Below, piece after piece: positions 23,989 to 35,120 of a stretch of 64,000 nt of DNA. The notes beneath the pieces are model-generated. The model made no database searches. It saw nothing but the letters and a program-made list of their open reading frames with translations, and was not told the origin of the DNA. Numbering within the stretch: the stretch's first letter is position 1; each line of letters starts with the position of its first letter. The position numbers and the translations under genes are program-made. Source of the stretch: Arenicola marina (lineage: Eukaryota; Annelida; Polychaeta; Arenicolidae); NCBI GenBank assembly GCA_964019135.1, contig OZ025256.1, positions 21,087,911 through 21,151,910 of the forward strand, read 5' to 3'.

Positions 23989-26120
23989 TCAATCCCGAAA
24001 CGCGTCAATGAAGCTCTAAGCCACTGCGCTGGCCAGCTCAGCAGCTCAGTCAAACACAGTCAAATAACTCATGCGATGGAGCCACCGGTCCACAACCCAT
24101 TTGCCACCTGATTCAAGGCGGAAGTGCTGCCATCTGGCGGGGTCTCTTGGAGACAGGGCAGTCGCCATGGCAAGGTTGGGCATGTCACGTGGTGCATTAA
24201 AGCAACGTGACATCACGTAACGTTGAGTGACTTGTGTTGTACGGGCGATGTTCATAGCGCGTGTAGTTACAGCCTTTCAATTTTCCAAACTATACTGAAT
24301 CCTGCCGATTAATTGACTGTGAAACAGGGAAACCGTAAAAACTCGATTCGATTCACTATTCAGCATATGCATGGATATAGATTGCGTACTTGAATGTGAA
24401 CGATTTGGTGGTGTTAGGCCGTTTTTGAGCACGTAAAGGCGAATATGAACCAAGAAATCTCCATGAATCTTTCTTCTGCATTTTGACATTTTGACGGTTT
24501 TTAAACTCGAATTACTATAACTAAGTTAATTGCCTTCATTAGCTGTATATATAGTATTGTGAACATCGATTTCAATTGACCCATTCAGGCTAGAATACTT
24601 GGAACGTCCAAGCAAGGGGTATCTATCCTAATGGATATTTCTATTCACTAACAACTGATTTACACCTTTACATATATATTGGTGAATCGGCGACACTTAG
24701 CAAAGGCAAGGTGGAGTTATACCTCATTTTTCCCGCGATACAATTTCCACATATATACAGCCCAAGGTATGAAAAACTGTAATACGGAAAGATATATAGG
24801 TCACCAAGCTGTTATTTGCCCATCAATAATTCTCATCTTCATTTTCCCAAGAAGAAGAGGAAGAGAGCCAAACATTTCAAACCAATTACACACCTCGGAC
24901 AAATGAGTAAAGTTACTCACACAGTAATGTTTTACTGATGAACTTAAGAAAGTGTTTTGATTGGAAATGATGCATTTATGTATAGCATATATATAAACAT
25001 AGCATAAGTGCATATATTGTATGCAATAAATAAATGGACATGTTGTTAAATTCTTTTTTTGGCCAAATTAGTCCATCTCATGTGAAAAAGTGTGGCCTTA
25101 TTGTGTATTATGTCATCAAATGCATTCATTACGGCAGTGTTTTACCTTTTAACATGTAATGTCACATCTTTTTTCTTTTTTTTAACATTCACACAGTCAG
25201 ATGATGCATCCAGAACGTTTTTCAACAATATCTTTAAAATCCTAAGGTAAGTAAAAAATGGCTGTTTGAAAAGCTGTTTTAATGCATCTAATAAGCCTTC
25301 ATATGCCATATTTGCCAGAACATTTAACTCGTCTTATCCCTTTCGGTAATCTAGTCATTATATGCGAAACCTTTTTCTACTGAATATATATCCATGTTAA
25401 GGTAACGTGGCTGTGCCATCAAACCGCACCCTTCTTGCACCTGGTTGTAAACATATACAAGAATAAAATATGTTATAATACCTTTTTATTTTATACATAA
25501 CTGTAAAAACATGCAACGTTTTACATTGCTTCGAGTATAACTACAGTATTGACAAGGAATGGGATTATATCGATGCATGAACAAATGCTGTCCCTAATGT
25601 TTTTCCCATTAACGCTGTTCCCATTAACGCTGCATGGCTACAATCTCAAATAAACATTCTAGCGTTCTATTTCTGACAAAAATGACATATATATTTTGCT
25701 CTAAACCATGCCCCACTTGAGTAAACATTTGTTGGTAGGGATTAAGCCGTCCAACAGCTAGTAATAATAATAATAATAATAATAATAATATTTATTGCCA
25801 TCAAATCATACTAATACAGAACTGGTTGGCAAGGAGCAGAAACCGAGGCTTATTTGCTCAAAAAAACAAAACAAAAAAAACACACACACAAAAAAACGGT
25901 AATACAACAATCTAGATAGTATATCGATTTGGCCCAATCGTTGCGCTCTAATAGTTCTTCTTTATATTAACACATTAACTGATATGATTATACTGAAATG
26001 GCTAGTTACAGCTAATGTTGAAAAGTAATTGGCGTCTCCACAATTGCCTCGAGAGGACCTCATATGTATAGTCTACTTAAGTTACGTTAGTTACAACCCT
26101 ATTACTCATCAATATACGTG
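23623..26120. other. intergenic spacer between convergent CARD and receptor genes, copy A
   Basis: No coding exon is recognised. Besides the CRE cluster it contains AT-rich DNA, a (TAA)n microsatellite at about 25761-25790, and, at 26121-26180, sequence that is 3' noncoding DNA of the receptor gene in copy B. Candidate AATAAA signals for the CARD gene occur near 25025. Most of the spacer is conserved in copy B at 53437-56080. Confidence 0.6.
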
Positions 26121-27185
26121 TCAAACACTTTCAAACCATTTCTGAAGCACATTCCTAATAAGGTTTAAAGAATCCTCTAATGATAGGTCTAATAACGACA
26201 TACTATTGGGTCTGATTTCTATAATCCCGGAGTGGTTGTAGGTCATTTCGGTAACCCAGTCAGAATAATGTAAATATTTAGTAAATTTATAGATATTGAA
26301 ATCGACGCAATCACAATGTAATGGATTGAGCCGAAAATCAATTTTGCTGTGAAAACGAAAAATCGAGTACAGGTCGATATCTCTCTGTAGACCCCAACCT
26401 CTTCTGAAGTCACTCAGATATTGAAGTAGATTATGACTAAGATCCATGTAATAGCTCGCTGTTTGAAGTGGGTTATAGTTCCACTTTAAATCGTTTGTGA
26501 ATATCCTGATTTCGTTGTGTGACACATCAATGTAAGTATGTATAGAGGTTTCAACGGCAAGGTACAAGGGCCAGATGTCTAAACTCTCAAGTTGGTTATG
26601 TGACAAATCGATCTTTTTTATGGCCTGAAAGCCAGTGAAAGCCGCTGGGCTGATGTGTGCAATGTTGTTATAGTGCAAGCTTAAGTCAGATAACGCGTCA
26701 AGTCCCTTGAAGGTGATTTCCGCGATGGCTTTAATGTCGTTGTGGCCTGCGCTCAAGTGGCGCAGGTTGTGGAGACACTGCAGCAGACCGTCACCGAGGC
26801 TGCTCAGAGCGTTATTGTTCACGTTAAGCGTCACCAGCGCCTGTAGCTTACACAGCTGGAGAGAAGCCATATCAGTAATACCGGAGTTATGGATAACAAG
26901 GGTCGATATGTTGGGATGTTGGTCGAACATTAAGCCCATGGTCTTGGCGAAATGCTTCACATCTGGGGTTGGGGTACAGCTGACACTGAGCTGAATGGAG
27001 TCGGTCAGGTAACATCGACAGAAGGCAGGACACGTGACGTCAACCACGTGACCATTGCTGGCGATCGCCCCAGTGTTGGATGCGTCCATAGCGACAGCCA
27101 ACGAAAGGACACAGGTTATGAGTGCCAGTAGCAACCAGGCCAGTTCCCTTCTGTTGGACATTGGTTGAATCTTCTTCGTATCCAT
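26121..27185 (-). CDS. truncated Toll-like receptor: secreted LRR ectodomain remnant (354 aa)
   Basis: The N-terminus has a signal peptide (LAWLLLALITCVLSLAVA), an LRRNT-like cysteine cluster (CPAFCRC) and several leucine-rich repeats (LSDLSLHYNNIAHI, IKKIDLSHNQLESL, IDVSHNEIRIF). The start of an LRRCT follows (NPLHCDC). By comparison with copy B (56779-58971) a deletion of about 1.9 kb joins residue ~333 to the former 3' noncoding region. The last ~20 residues (LEDSLNLIRNVLQKWFESV) are therefore new, and the second LRR block, membrane span and TIR domain are gone. The LRRCT cysteine in VSCKHS is Tyr here. An acceptor (ATATTTTCAG) at 27205-27214 implies an upstream 5' exon. It could be a secreted decoy or simply a pseudogene, and the sequence does not decide. 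Confidence 0.75.
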   Translation of the reverse strand: MDTKKIQPMSNRRELAWLLLALITCVLSLAVAMDASNTGAIASNGHVVDVTCPAFCRCYLTDSIQLSVSCTPTPDVKHFAKTMGLMFDQHPNISTLVIHNSGITDMASLQLCKLQALVTLNVNNNALSSLGDGLLQCLHNLRHLSAGHNDIKAIAEITFKGLDALSDLSLHYNNIAHISPAAFTGFQAIKKIDLSHNQLESLDIWPLYLAVETSIHTYIDVSHNEIRIFTNDLKWNYNPLQTASYYMDLSHNLLQYLSDFRRGWGLQRDIDLYSIFRFHSKIDFRLNPLHCDCVDFNIYKFTKYLHYSDWVTEMTYNHSGIIEIRPNSMSLLDLSLEDSLNLIRNVLQKWFESV

Positions 27186-29003
27186 TGCTACAGATGTAAC
27201 CGGTCTGAAAATATATAATTAGCTTACTTATAAAGTTGCATATCGAGTTGTTTTGCTGTTTTTGAACGTCGAGTTTGCACGTCTTCAGGTTTTCAGACTG
27301 AAAAAAACACAATATCACGCACTAATTATGTGACAACGACCCAAAACAATCCAACTTATTGAATTTGCCCTCCACAATAGTTAAAACTTGTGCCTGTGGT
27401 GAAAGATCATAAACGTGTGCGCAGGTTATTTGCCGGTCCCATCGACAGGGGGCGCCCTGGCCCAAAACTATATCGGACTACAGAAGCGCCACTTCCCTTT
27501 GTCGGCGGCCGTTGACACTATGTGTGGAATGTTTGAACCTTTAAATCAGCAGGTGCTCAAAAGCGGGTCTTGAAACGAGGTCTAGATGGCCGCTTCCCCG
27601 CATCGCTCGATCGTTTGACATGTCGATAAACGTTTTACTAGCCACAAACACCCATTTAAAATACGATTAGTATGTAAACTCAGACACACAATACACAACA
27701 ATTGTTTTCCCACTGTCCAATTTTTAATCCCATATGGAATGAACTGGGGCGGGTACTGGCTCAAGCGACTGGCTTCACAGCAGAGAAAACGGTGTTATTG
27801 GGCATTCGTCTAGTTTATTTATAAATGTAAGTGGGGTAATTCCAAGCCAAGCTTCAAAGGTCTTTTAAAGACAATTAGTTATAGTTATAAACTCGAGAAA
27901 CTTGGATTGACCCACACTGCCTTCGTAAATAAATGGGGACTTCATCGCTTTACATATTTAGAGGATAAATGCTGCTGTTTATTCTGCGTATTGTCATATA
28001 AGTGCATACGCTGCATGTATTTTGTACTATTATGGATACAATAAAAAAAGAAAAAAAAGAAACACACACAATAATGGATAATAACTGCATTCGCTGTTCT
28101 GTTAATAGACCTTAGTTTAAACATATTTTTATTGGCAATTGGAGAACATGATACTATTATCTATATGTTAATAGATCTTCCAGATCAATATCGATGGACC
28201 AGAATACTAAAGATGAGTTTCTCTTTTCCAAACCTTAATGTGTTAAGCATTTAATATTACATCTGTCTACCTGAATGAGCGGTCAAGCGCTGCAGGCATT
28301 TGTTTAGTGCACAATTAACTTTGATTTCTTAATTGAGAAAATCCAGTTCTTGGGTTATTACTTATACAATTTAATGGTCCTTCCCTTGCTTAAGGGGCGG
28401 GCGGGGGGGGGGGGGGGGTAGGGGTGCATTTACAAAATGTCACTTACGATGTATTTCATCAGACAACACGGAAGAACGTTACAGTGTATGCTCAAGTTCC
28501 CAACGCTCGAGCCCGTCCAAAACGCCGTCCATATTGTTAAACATCAATACTTAAGTCAAATACAAACTATCTTTAGTTCTTAACTGTGCTCAAGTGAGAT
28601 CTTAGCTTAAGATGTATGCAGAATATGTGTTCGCAAACTAAGATATAACCTAGAGTAAAAAAAATTTGGTCGAAACTCAGATGCATACAGAATAGGGTCC
28701 AGGCCACAAACACCCAATCTATTTGGAAACCAAGTCAATCGCAGTCCTTCAGAGACCATCTGTCTACATTGAAGTTCAGTTCAAGCTATTTCGCATAGAT
28801 ATAACAATTTCTGTCTAAAACAAAATACATGAATAAATGAAAATTTACCTTGTGCGCTCTTTGTCCACAAAAGGTAAGTATATGTGTATTCATATAGCGG
28901 TGAAGAATATACCTGGTGAAGACGCGACCATCTACAGACCAAACACAGGCGCACATAACAACGTCGCCCCCACATATGACAGCATAGCATGGGGTGCCGC
29001 CTC
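27186..29003. other. upstream region of truncated receptor, copy A
   Basis: No recognised coding sequence. It is conserved in copy B (58972-60780). It includes a poly-G run near 28399-28419. On the minus strand GCGCACAAG|GTAAAT (about 28845-28858) is a weak donor-like site. In copy B the same place reads CAAG|GTAAGT, a consensus donor, which could end a 5' noncoding exon of the receptor gene. Confidence 0.45.
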
Positions 29004-29593
29004 TGTCATAGTATGGGCCGCCGTGTATTGTCTCCGTCATAGTATGGGGCGCCATGTGTTATCTCGGTCATAATATGGGGCGTCATGTGTCATCTCAGTC
29101 ATAGTATGGGGCGCAGTGTGTTATCTCCGTCATAATATGGGGCGCCATGTGTTATCTCGGTCATAGTATGGGGCGCCATGTGTTATCTCCGTCATAATAT
29201 GGGGCGCCATGTGTTATCTCCGTCATACTCTTTGGCGCCGTATGTTTTCTCGGTCATAATTCTGGGCGCCATGTGTTATCTCGGTCATAATATGGGGCGC
29301 CGTGTGTTATCTCGGTCATAGTATGGGACGCCGTGTGTTATCTCGGTCATAGTATGGGGCGCCATGTGTTATCTCGGCCATAATATGGGGCGCCATGTGT
29401 TATCTCGGTCATAATATTGGGCGCCGTGTGTTATGTCGGTCAAAATATGGGGCGCCATGTGTTATCTCGGTCATAATATTGGGTCCCGTGTGTTATGTCG
29501 GTAAAAATATGGGGCGCCGTGTGTTATCTCGGTCATAATATTGGGCGCCGTGTGTTATGTCAGTCAAAATATGGGGCGCCATGTGTTATCTCG
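29004..29593. repeat. 31-bp minisatellite, about 19 units, copy A
   Basis: Units combine GTCATAATATGGGGCGCCAT with GTGTTATCTCG, in tandem with small changes (ATTGGGCGCCG, GTCAAAATATGG). From the first GTCATAG at 29004 to the closing GTCATGC at 29594 is 590 bp, close to 19 periods. Copy B has the same array with about 11 periods. Confidence 0.95.
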
Positions 29594-30130
29594 GTCATGC
29601 ATGAAGACGAAGACTCCATTTAGACCCTATAAGGCTAAGCAAAACAAGGCCATGTTTTCAGAATCATCTGATGATGCAAGAGATTACTATGGCAACTAAC
29701 GTCATGCCATCAGATTATATCGTGACCTTTCGAATGCATCCCGGGAAACGCGGTTGCCGATAGTGATGCCCTGTATTTAAAGACGATGTTGAAAGCTAAT
29801 CTAAGTGAGCTGTGGCTGTGAGCCTGTTTAAGTCAGGAGAAACAGTTTAGTAACTTAAACCTAATATATTACAATGAACGCTAACTAGGGGCCTATATGT
29901 ATGACTTATTTGTTAAACTTATAAAGCTACCATAGATTCATGATAGGCCTACCGGTTAAAAAATTGCAGATAAAAAAAAACTGCCTTGACTTGTTTTGGT
30001 TTTATTTTGGCGGAACCCATAGATCCATGACGGAACAGGAAATACCTTATATCGTTCCAGCAACATTTAACAACATTCATTCTTATTGGAGGGTGGTATA
30101 TGTGTGGTAGGGTGTCCATACTTTTGACCT

Positions 30131-30184
30131 CTATATAGTTTCTCGCGAGCGTTGCTATAGCAACCACAGCGGTGATGTCACCGC
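30131..30184 (+). promoter_or_regulatory. candidate core promoter: TATA motif, RFX X-box palindrome, second palindrome (copy A)
   Basis: CTATATAG at 30131 is followed by GTTGCTATAGCAAC at 30151-30164, a perfect palindrome that fits the RFX X-box consensus. Next is GCGGTGATGTCACCGC at 30169-30184, whose 7-bp arms are palindromic. Both motifs are unchanged in copy B (61653-61705). About 145 bp downstream is a strong GTAAGT donor, so this may be the 5' end of a + strand transcript. The promoter role is inferred. Confidence 0.4.
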
Positions 30185-30300
30185 TAGGGTTGAGTTTGGT
30201 CAGTTAGCGAGAGGGCAGCGAGCGGGACGGTCTGGATTTTTAGCAAAGAGAATGTTTTGCTTTAGATATATTCGGATACACCGCCTCGCGGAGCTAGAGG

Positions 30301-30335
30301 CTGGCAGCAGTTGCACCAACTGCTGCCAGGTAAGT
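30301..30335 (+). other. perfect 13-bp hairpin abutting a splice donor, copy A
   Basis: CTGGCAGCAGTTG, a 3-nt loop (CAC) and CAACTGCTGCCAG form a perfect stem. The last G of the stem is followed at once by GTAAGT, a consensus 5' splice site. The arrangement is identical in copy B. The stem would place the exon end inside stable RNA structure. Confidence 0.6.
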
Positions 30336-30987
30336 TACGCACCGTTATCGGAGTTGTGACTAGTGTTTCATTTGAGTTTTAAGAGTGTTAATAAATCGTC
30401 GAAACTTGACCACTGCGTTTCGCCTCAGTGGCTTCACCACCACGTGTTGAGACCGATCTCGGAACGAACACCCGGTTGGGGTTGTCAAAATTAAGTTTAA
30501 AAACCATTAGAGCAATACAACGAGAAGTAAATTAAGACCATGAGGACTCTCCTTCCTAAAATATCACAGAAGGATATGTATGTATCCAAACTAAGAAAGA
30601 TTAATTGTAGTCGATAACTCTTTATCATAGTGCAACCATGTGTAATTTAACCTCAAATGCTCAAGGTAGTAAATGGAAGGTAACTTACTACGCTTATACC
30701 TAGAAGTTGGACCAGTGATTGCACATTTGCTTGAATTGTTCGAATTTGCATCCAAACTTTTACCCGACAGATGCCTTCATGTAGGCCAGCTACCTTGACA
30801 CCTATTTTGTAATATTATATGCAATATGCACCATCTTTCGCTCGGTGCACAATTGCTGGTACCTGCGCAATCCCTGGTCGGATAACTATCTATTTAGAGG
30901 CGAAAGCTCATCATGTGGATTGCCGACATCGGTTCTACCTCTATACATATATATACGATTTAGGCTAGTTATTATTAATTGCAACAC

Positions 30988-31219
30988 CAAGAATACAGTG
31001 CGATGGGAATGTTCGGAGCGAGGAGGACGGTCTTGCAAGGGTGCAGTGATCACAGATACCCAGATGGAGTCAGTGATTAGAGCAACAACGGCCCATAATC
31101 ATGAGCGGCACGATTTTTCAGTTGCGGCTTCTAAAGTCCGCGTCCTAGTCAAGGACAACTCCACTGCTAATCGCGGTAACCCTTTTATATGCGTTATAAG
31201 ATTTTCCGGTAATCCCTAA
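30988..31219 (+). CDS. FLYWCH-type zinc-finger fragment
   Basis: Starting exactly where copies A and B of the duplication diverge, the + frame reads VRWECSERGGRSCKGAVI, then IRATTAHNHERHDF, and stops at 31217. The W-x-C, C-K-x-x and H-x-H spacing matches the C-terminal two-thirds of a FLYWCH finger, a C2H2-like module common in Mutator-type transposase relatives and in some host regulators. The N-terminal part, with the FLYWCH core itself, is not seen in the same frame upstream. It is probably an exon or a decayed piece of a mobile-element gene. Confidence 0.4.
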
Positions 31220-32387
31220 TTGTACTCCATGCTAGAGATTGTACTTAGCTTGTAACCTTTCATACATAAATCAAATATATCTTCGTCAATCATCATGATG
31301 TAACACATCCTGCTGATCCTTAATTGCATCTAAGATGGGCCTTTGTGCAATTGTCAACGTGTGGCCTTTGTTATTTTTTCCATTTGATCCTAAATATTGA
31401 AAATATTTGGCCAAGCTCAGTATGAAGAGACGAATATGTAATCCTTATTTTAAATCCTGCTTACCCTCTCCTTCCATAAACTACTCTTATGTCTTGTGTG
31501 ACTCAGCGAACAGGGGGGGGGGGGCACCTTTGGCATCCCACCACGTTCCTTACATTTTAGATTGTCCACCGTTAGCTTGATCCCCGACTCGAAAATTTAA
31601 GGTTAGTTTTCGCCAAGGTGAAACTTTTAAATTTTTCAATATTTAAACATTGCCTGTATTCTTTATCATATTCCTCAATTTCCGGATTTTATGCCATTAG
31701 ATATGCATAACATACATTGTATCAACACGTCTAATCCCAAATCGCACTTGTATCTCTAATGTGCGGATCAAATGGAAACAATAACAAATGCAACAACAAA
31801 CGCCAACACATGACAGCCTTGAATGCAATTAACCAAACTGTTTGCGGAACGGTATTTCGCACATACAACGGATTAAAGCGTTCAAACGGTTCATTGATGT
31901 TTCACGCCAGCCCATGACAGCCTTGAAAGCAATCGACATGTCAAAGGCGACAATAAAACTTACATGTCTGTTACTTTAGATGATGGCCCCCATACGTAAT
32001 ACGTCAAACTAGTTGCTAATATGGCGGGCAGCGTAACTGGTGACTAATGGCATAAAATGCCACAGATTTCTTCCAACACATGGCAAAAGTTACATACTAA
32101 TCATAAAAACACATACATATTTAGATGCAGTCTCCATGAGATGCAGAAAGACTGCAAAATATCGTCACTGGAGCTTCAGAGGTCAAATCCGATCGACAAT
32201 ATAGCGGGCAGCGTAACTGGTGAATAATGGCTCAAAATGCCACAGTTTTCTTCCCACATATGGCAAAAGTTACCCACTAATCATATACAACACAGAAATA
32301 TTTGAATTTAATTTCCAGGAGTTGCAAAATCACGGCTAAATATCGGCACCGGGGGTTATGTCCACCGGGGGTTTTGTCCGTTTCCCG
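31220..32387. other. unique noncoding spacer
   Basis: No gene is recognised. It contains a G run near 31513-31524 and, at its right end, a 180-bp direct duplication leading into the 60-bp satellite. Confidence 0.6.
32015..32374. repeat. 180-bp tandem duplication
   Basis: Two adjacent copies share GCGGGCAGCGTAACTGGTGA (starting near 32024 and 32204), AAAATGCCACAG, ACATATGGCAAAAGTTAC-type sequence and ACTAATCATA. They are offset by exactly 180 bp and differ at scattered positions. Confidence 0.85.
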
Positions 32388-33306
32388 CGCAGCGTGGCGA
32401 CCCAGCCCGCAATAAAGCAATGGAATACAGGCCAAATGGACTGAGGCCAAAGCGTGGAGACCCTGCCCGCAATAAAGCAATGCTATAAAGGCCAAATGGA
32501 CTGAGGCCAAAGCGTGGCGACCCTGCCCGCAATAAAGCAATGCTATAAAGGCCAAATGGACTGAGGCCAAAGCGTTGCGACCCTGCCCGCAATAAAGCAA
32601 TGCTATAAAGGCCAAATGGACTGAGGCCAAAGCGTGGCGACCCTGCCCGCAATAAAGCAATGCTATAAAGGCCAAATGGACTGAGGCCAAAGCGTGGCGA
32701 CCCTGCCCGCAATAAAGCAATGCTATAAAGGCCAAATGGACTGAGGCCAAAGCGTGGCGACCCTGCCCGCAATAAAGCAATGGTATACAGGCCAAATGGA
32801 CTGAGGCCGCAGCGTGGCGACCCAGCCCGCAATAAAGCAATGGTATACAGGCCAAATGGACTGAGGCCGCAGCGTGGCGACCCTGCCCGCAATAAAGCAA
32901 TGCTATAAAGGCCAAATGGACTGAGGCCAAAGCGTGGCGACCCTGCCCGCAATAAAGCAATGCTATAAAGGCCAAATGGACTGAGGCCAAAGCGTGGCGA
33001 CCCTGCCCGCAATAAAGCAATGCTATAAAGGCCAAATGGACTGAGGCCAAAGCGTGGCGACCCTGCCCGCAATAAAGCAATGCTATAAAGGCCAAATGGA
33101 CTGAGGCCAAAGCGTGGCGACCCTGCCCGCAATAAAGCAATGCTATAAAGGCCAAATGGACTGAGGCCAAAGCGTGGCGACCCTGCCCGCAATAAAGCAA
33201 TGCTATAAAGGCCAAATGGACTGAGGCCAAAGCGTGGCGACCCTGCCCGCAATAAAGCAATGCTATAAAGGCCAAATGGACTGAGGCCAAAGCGTGGCGA
33301 CCCTGC
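32388..33306. repeat. 60-bp satellite, about 15 units
   Basis: Near-identical 60-bp units read GCGTGGCGACCCTGCCCGCA, then ATAAAGCAATG, then GGCCAAATGGACTGAGGCC. Two units near 32770-32880 differ slightly (GGTATACAG, GCCGCAGCG). The unit is a multiple of 3, so two minus-strand frames stay open for 337 codons each (20-residue repeats). Equal openness in overlapping frames argues against coding. Every unit carries AATAAA on the + strand. The same family starts again at 63913. Confidence 0.95.
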
Positions 33307-35120
33307 CTGGGAATGTTGACGTAGGTTAGGTGTGAAGCAAAATGAAGAAGCCATTTGGATGGAGACCACTACGTGGTGATAGGTCAGGGATGATTAACGT
33401 AGATATCAACGAAGTGTAGTCAGGTTGAATGGACCTATAACTGTTGACAAGGGTTGCGACCATGCTTATTATGTGCCTTGTGTTCTATCCACATTGGTGA
33501 TAACTGACACAGTGAACTGGGGCCCATCTAGTTATCCTGTGGCTGCAACGTGGTGAACCCTGTATAGGACAGTGATAAAGTTAATGAAGCCAGGTATACT
33601 GAAACCATCTCCTTGTTGCCTGTAATCTGTCTCATAAAGTAACACGACAATGCTGTGTGGGCCATGTCCAACCAGGTGGCACTTCCCAATTAGCTAGACC
33701 AGGTAAGCAGGAAGCGCATGGCTGAACATTGCTAAAAGGACTGAGGCCCAGAAGGGAGACATATGAAGTAATTAGTGGCGCGGAACCAGATATGTAAAGT
33801 TTATTAACCGACTGCTAATAAACAAAGAAGAAATAATTGTTGGCCTTCGGTTTCCCATGCAGCGGAAGGCCTGCCGTTCCTGAAATGTTTCGAAAGTGCT
33901 ATTGATGGTTGTGCATGCTAATCCGGCAGGAAGTACCAGTATATCAAGAGTGGGGGGGGGGGGCGGAGGAACGAAAACAAAACAATCTAAACCAATTAAC
34001 AAATGTAAGAGATAAAATGTTGCAACTGACGGGGGAGGGTGGGGGGGGGGGGGGGCGTGGAAGCTAGGCTAGGAGCCTGGCGTGCCTGATACTGTAGTAA
34101 ATGGCCTGTTTAAAAGACATGAGGTATTTCTGTCCGCCTGTTTTTTTATGTTGGGATGTATCCCATCCCGGGACCAAACAAATCAGGGAGTGGGGAGGCA
34201 GCGTCAGCCTGTCTGCAAAACCCTTTATGCGGCCAAAATGAAAGCTGTGTCTCTGTTTCACAGAAAAAGGAAAGATATTTGTTAAATCTGTGAACTGTCA
34301 TGGGATTCATCCAGGGCGAATCCACCAAGACCCTGTTCCCTATACAGACATGAACAAAGAATGAAGGACGCCATGTTGGATAAGTTGTTACGCGTCATGA
34401 TCGTAAATTTTGCTGGCTAGCTGTAACTTAGTGTAAGGGTGAAACCCGTTTGTGGGTAAGATAGTTGGCACCAACACCCAGTAAAACAATGTCGACGTGT
34501 CTGTCGCAAACATGGGAAAGTTCCAAAATATCAGTATACATAATATGTTAGCCCGGACCGGATGGAGGGAGCGGGCCGGGGACACATCGCGGGCGAAGCG
34601 AGGAGAGTTGAGGTACTGATTCAAGGCCGTAAACAAAGAATGGCCAGCAAAAAGCACCTCAGAGGTCATGTCAGTCAGCAATACGTACCGTTAGGTAGTA
34701 GAACCCAGTAATAAACTTGTCTGATCGCAGGCACTAACTGGGTAAAATGTGTGACAACCAGCGGAACGTTGAAAATAGTTGTTATCGTTGCCGATTGCGA
34801 GGTCAGAATGAGAAGTAGGTCACGGGCGAGTAGGTGGCTAGGCTGGCTCCAAGCCAGGTGAACGCTCCTTCCGGAGAGTTACGCTCCGGTGACCATAGGA
34901 AGCATCGATGTTTCGCATGCTCGTCTCCGCTGAATCGTTACCGACAGTTCTCAACAAATGGAATTATCGCAGTTAATTCCTCATATATTATAACAACCAC
35001 CATACATGCATGTTTTACACGTGGACTTGAGCTCATTAGATTACAAATATTCATCCAACATATAATAAAATATACATATATATATATAATCTTTATACCT
35101 ATGTTACTTATTACTTTAGG
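33307..35120. other. satellite flank and region upstream of HARBI1-like exons
   Basis: The first ~450 bp resembles strongly decayed 60-bp satellite units (for example GACTGAGGCCC near 33739). G runs occur near 33951 and 34043. A 44-bp block at 34983-35026 is identical to 63044-63087. No coding sequence is recognised. Confidence 0.5.
34983..35026. repeat. 44-bp block shared with 63044-63087
   Basis: The 44 bases from ATATATTATAACAACC to ACACGTGGAC are identical at 34983-35026 and 63044-63087, and flanking similarity ends abruptly. Here the block lies about 95 bp upstream of the HARBI1-like exon. It may belong to the same element family in both places. Confidence 0.75.

Larger units (their letters stand above)
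21085..30987 (+). repeat. segmental duplication, copy A (about 9.9 kb)
   Basis: This interval aligns in the same orientation to 51560-62508. The order of landmarks is the same: an ATTAGGGAGAGTA block, the CARD/coiled-coil exon, the CRE cluster, AT-rich spacer, the receptor gene on the minus strand, the 31-bp minisatellite, then the X-box/hairpin block. The right edge is sharp, with identity ending after ATTGCAACAC (30987 and 62508). Copy A has about 740 bp (21511-22250) that is missing from B, and lacks about 1.9 kb of receptor sequence that B has. Confidence 0.95.

Noticed and set aside
28837..29073. 78-codon ORF conserved in both duplication copies (also 60613-60849)
   Set aside because: It runs into the 31-bp minisatellite, contains donor-like sites and has no domain; conservation follows from the recent duplication.
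30099..30486. Solo LTR of a retrotransposon
   Set aside because: A TATA motif, an AATAAA (near 30391) and TG...CA-like ends can be picked out, but there is no primer binding site, no target duplication and no partner LTR.
32277..33369. Two 337-codon minus-strand ORFs
   Set aside because: Both are products of the 60-bp satellite. The period is a multiple of 3, so two overlapping frames stay open with equal length and near-perfect DNA repeats.
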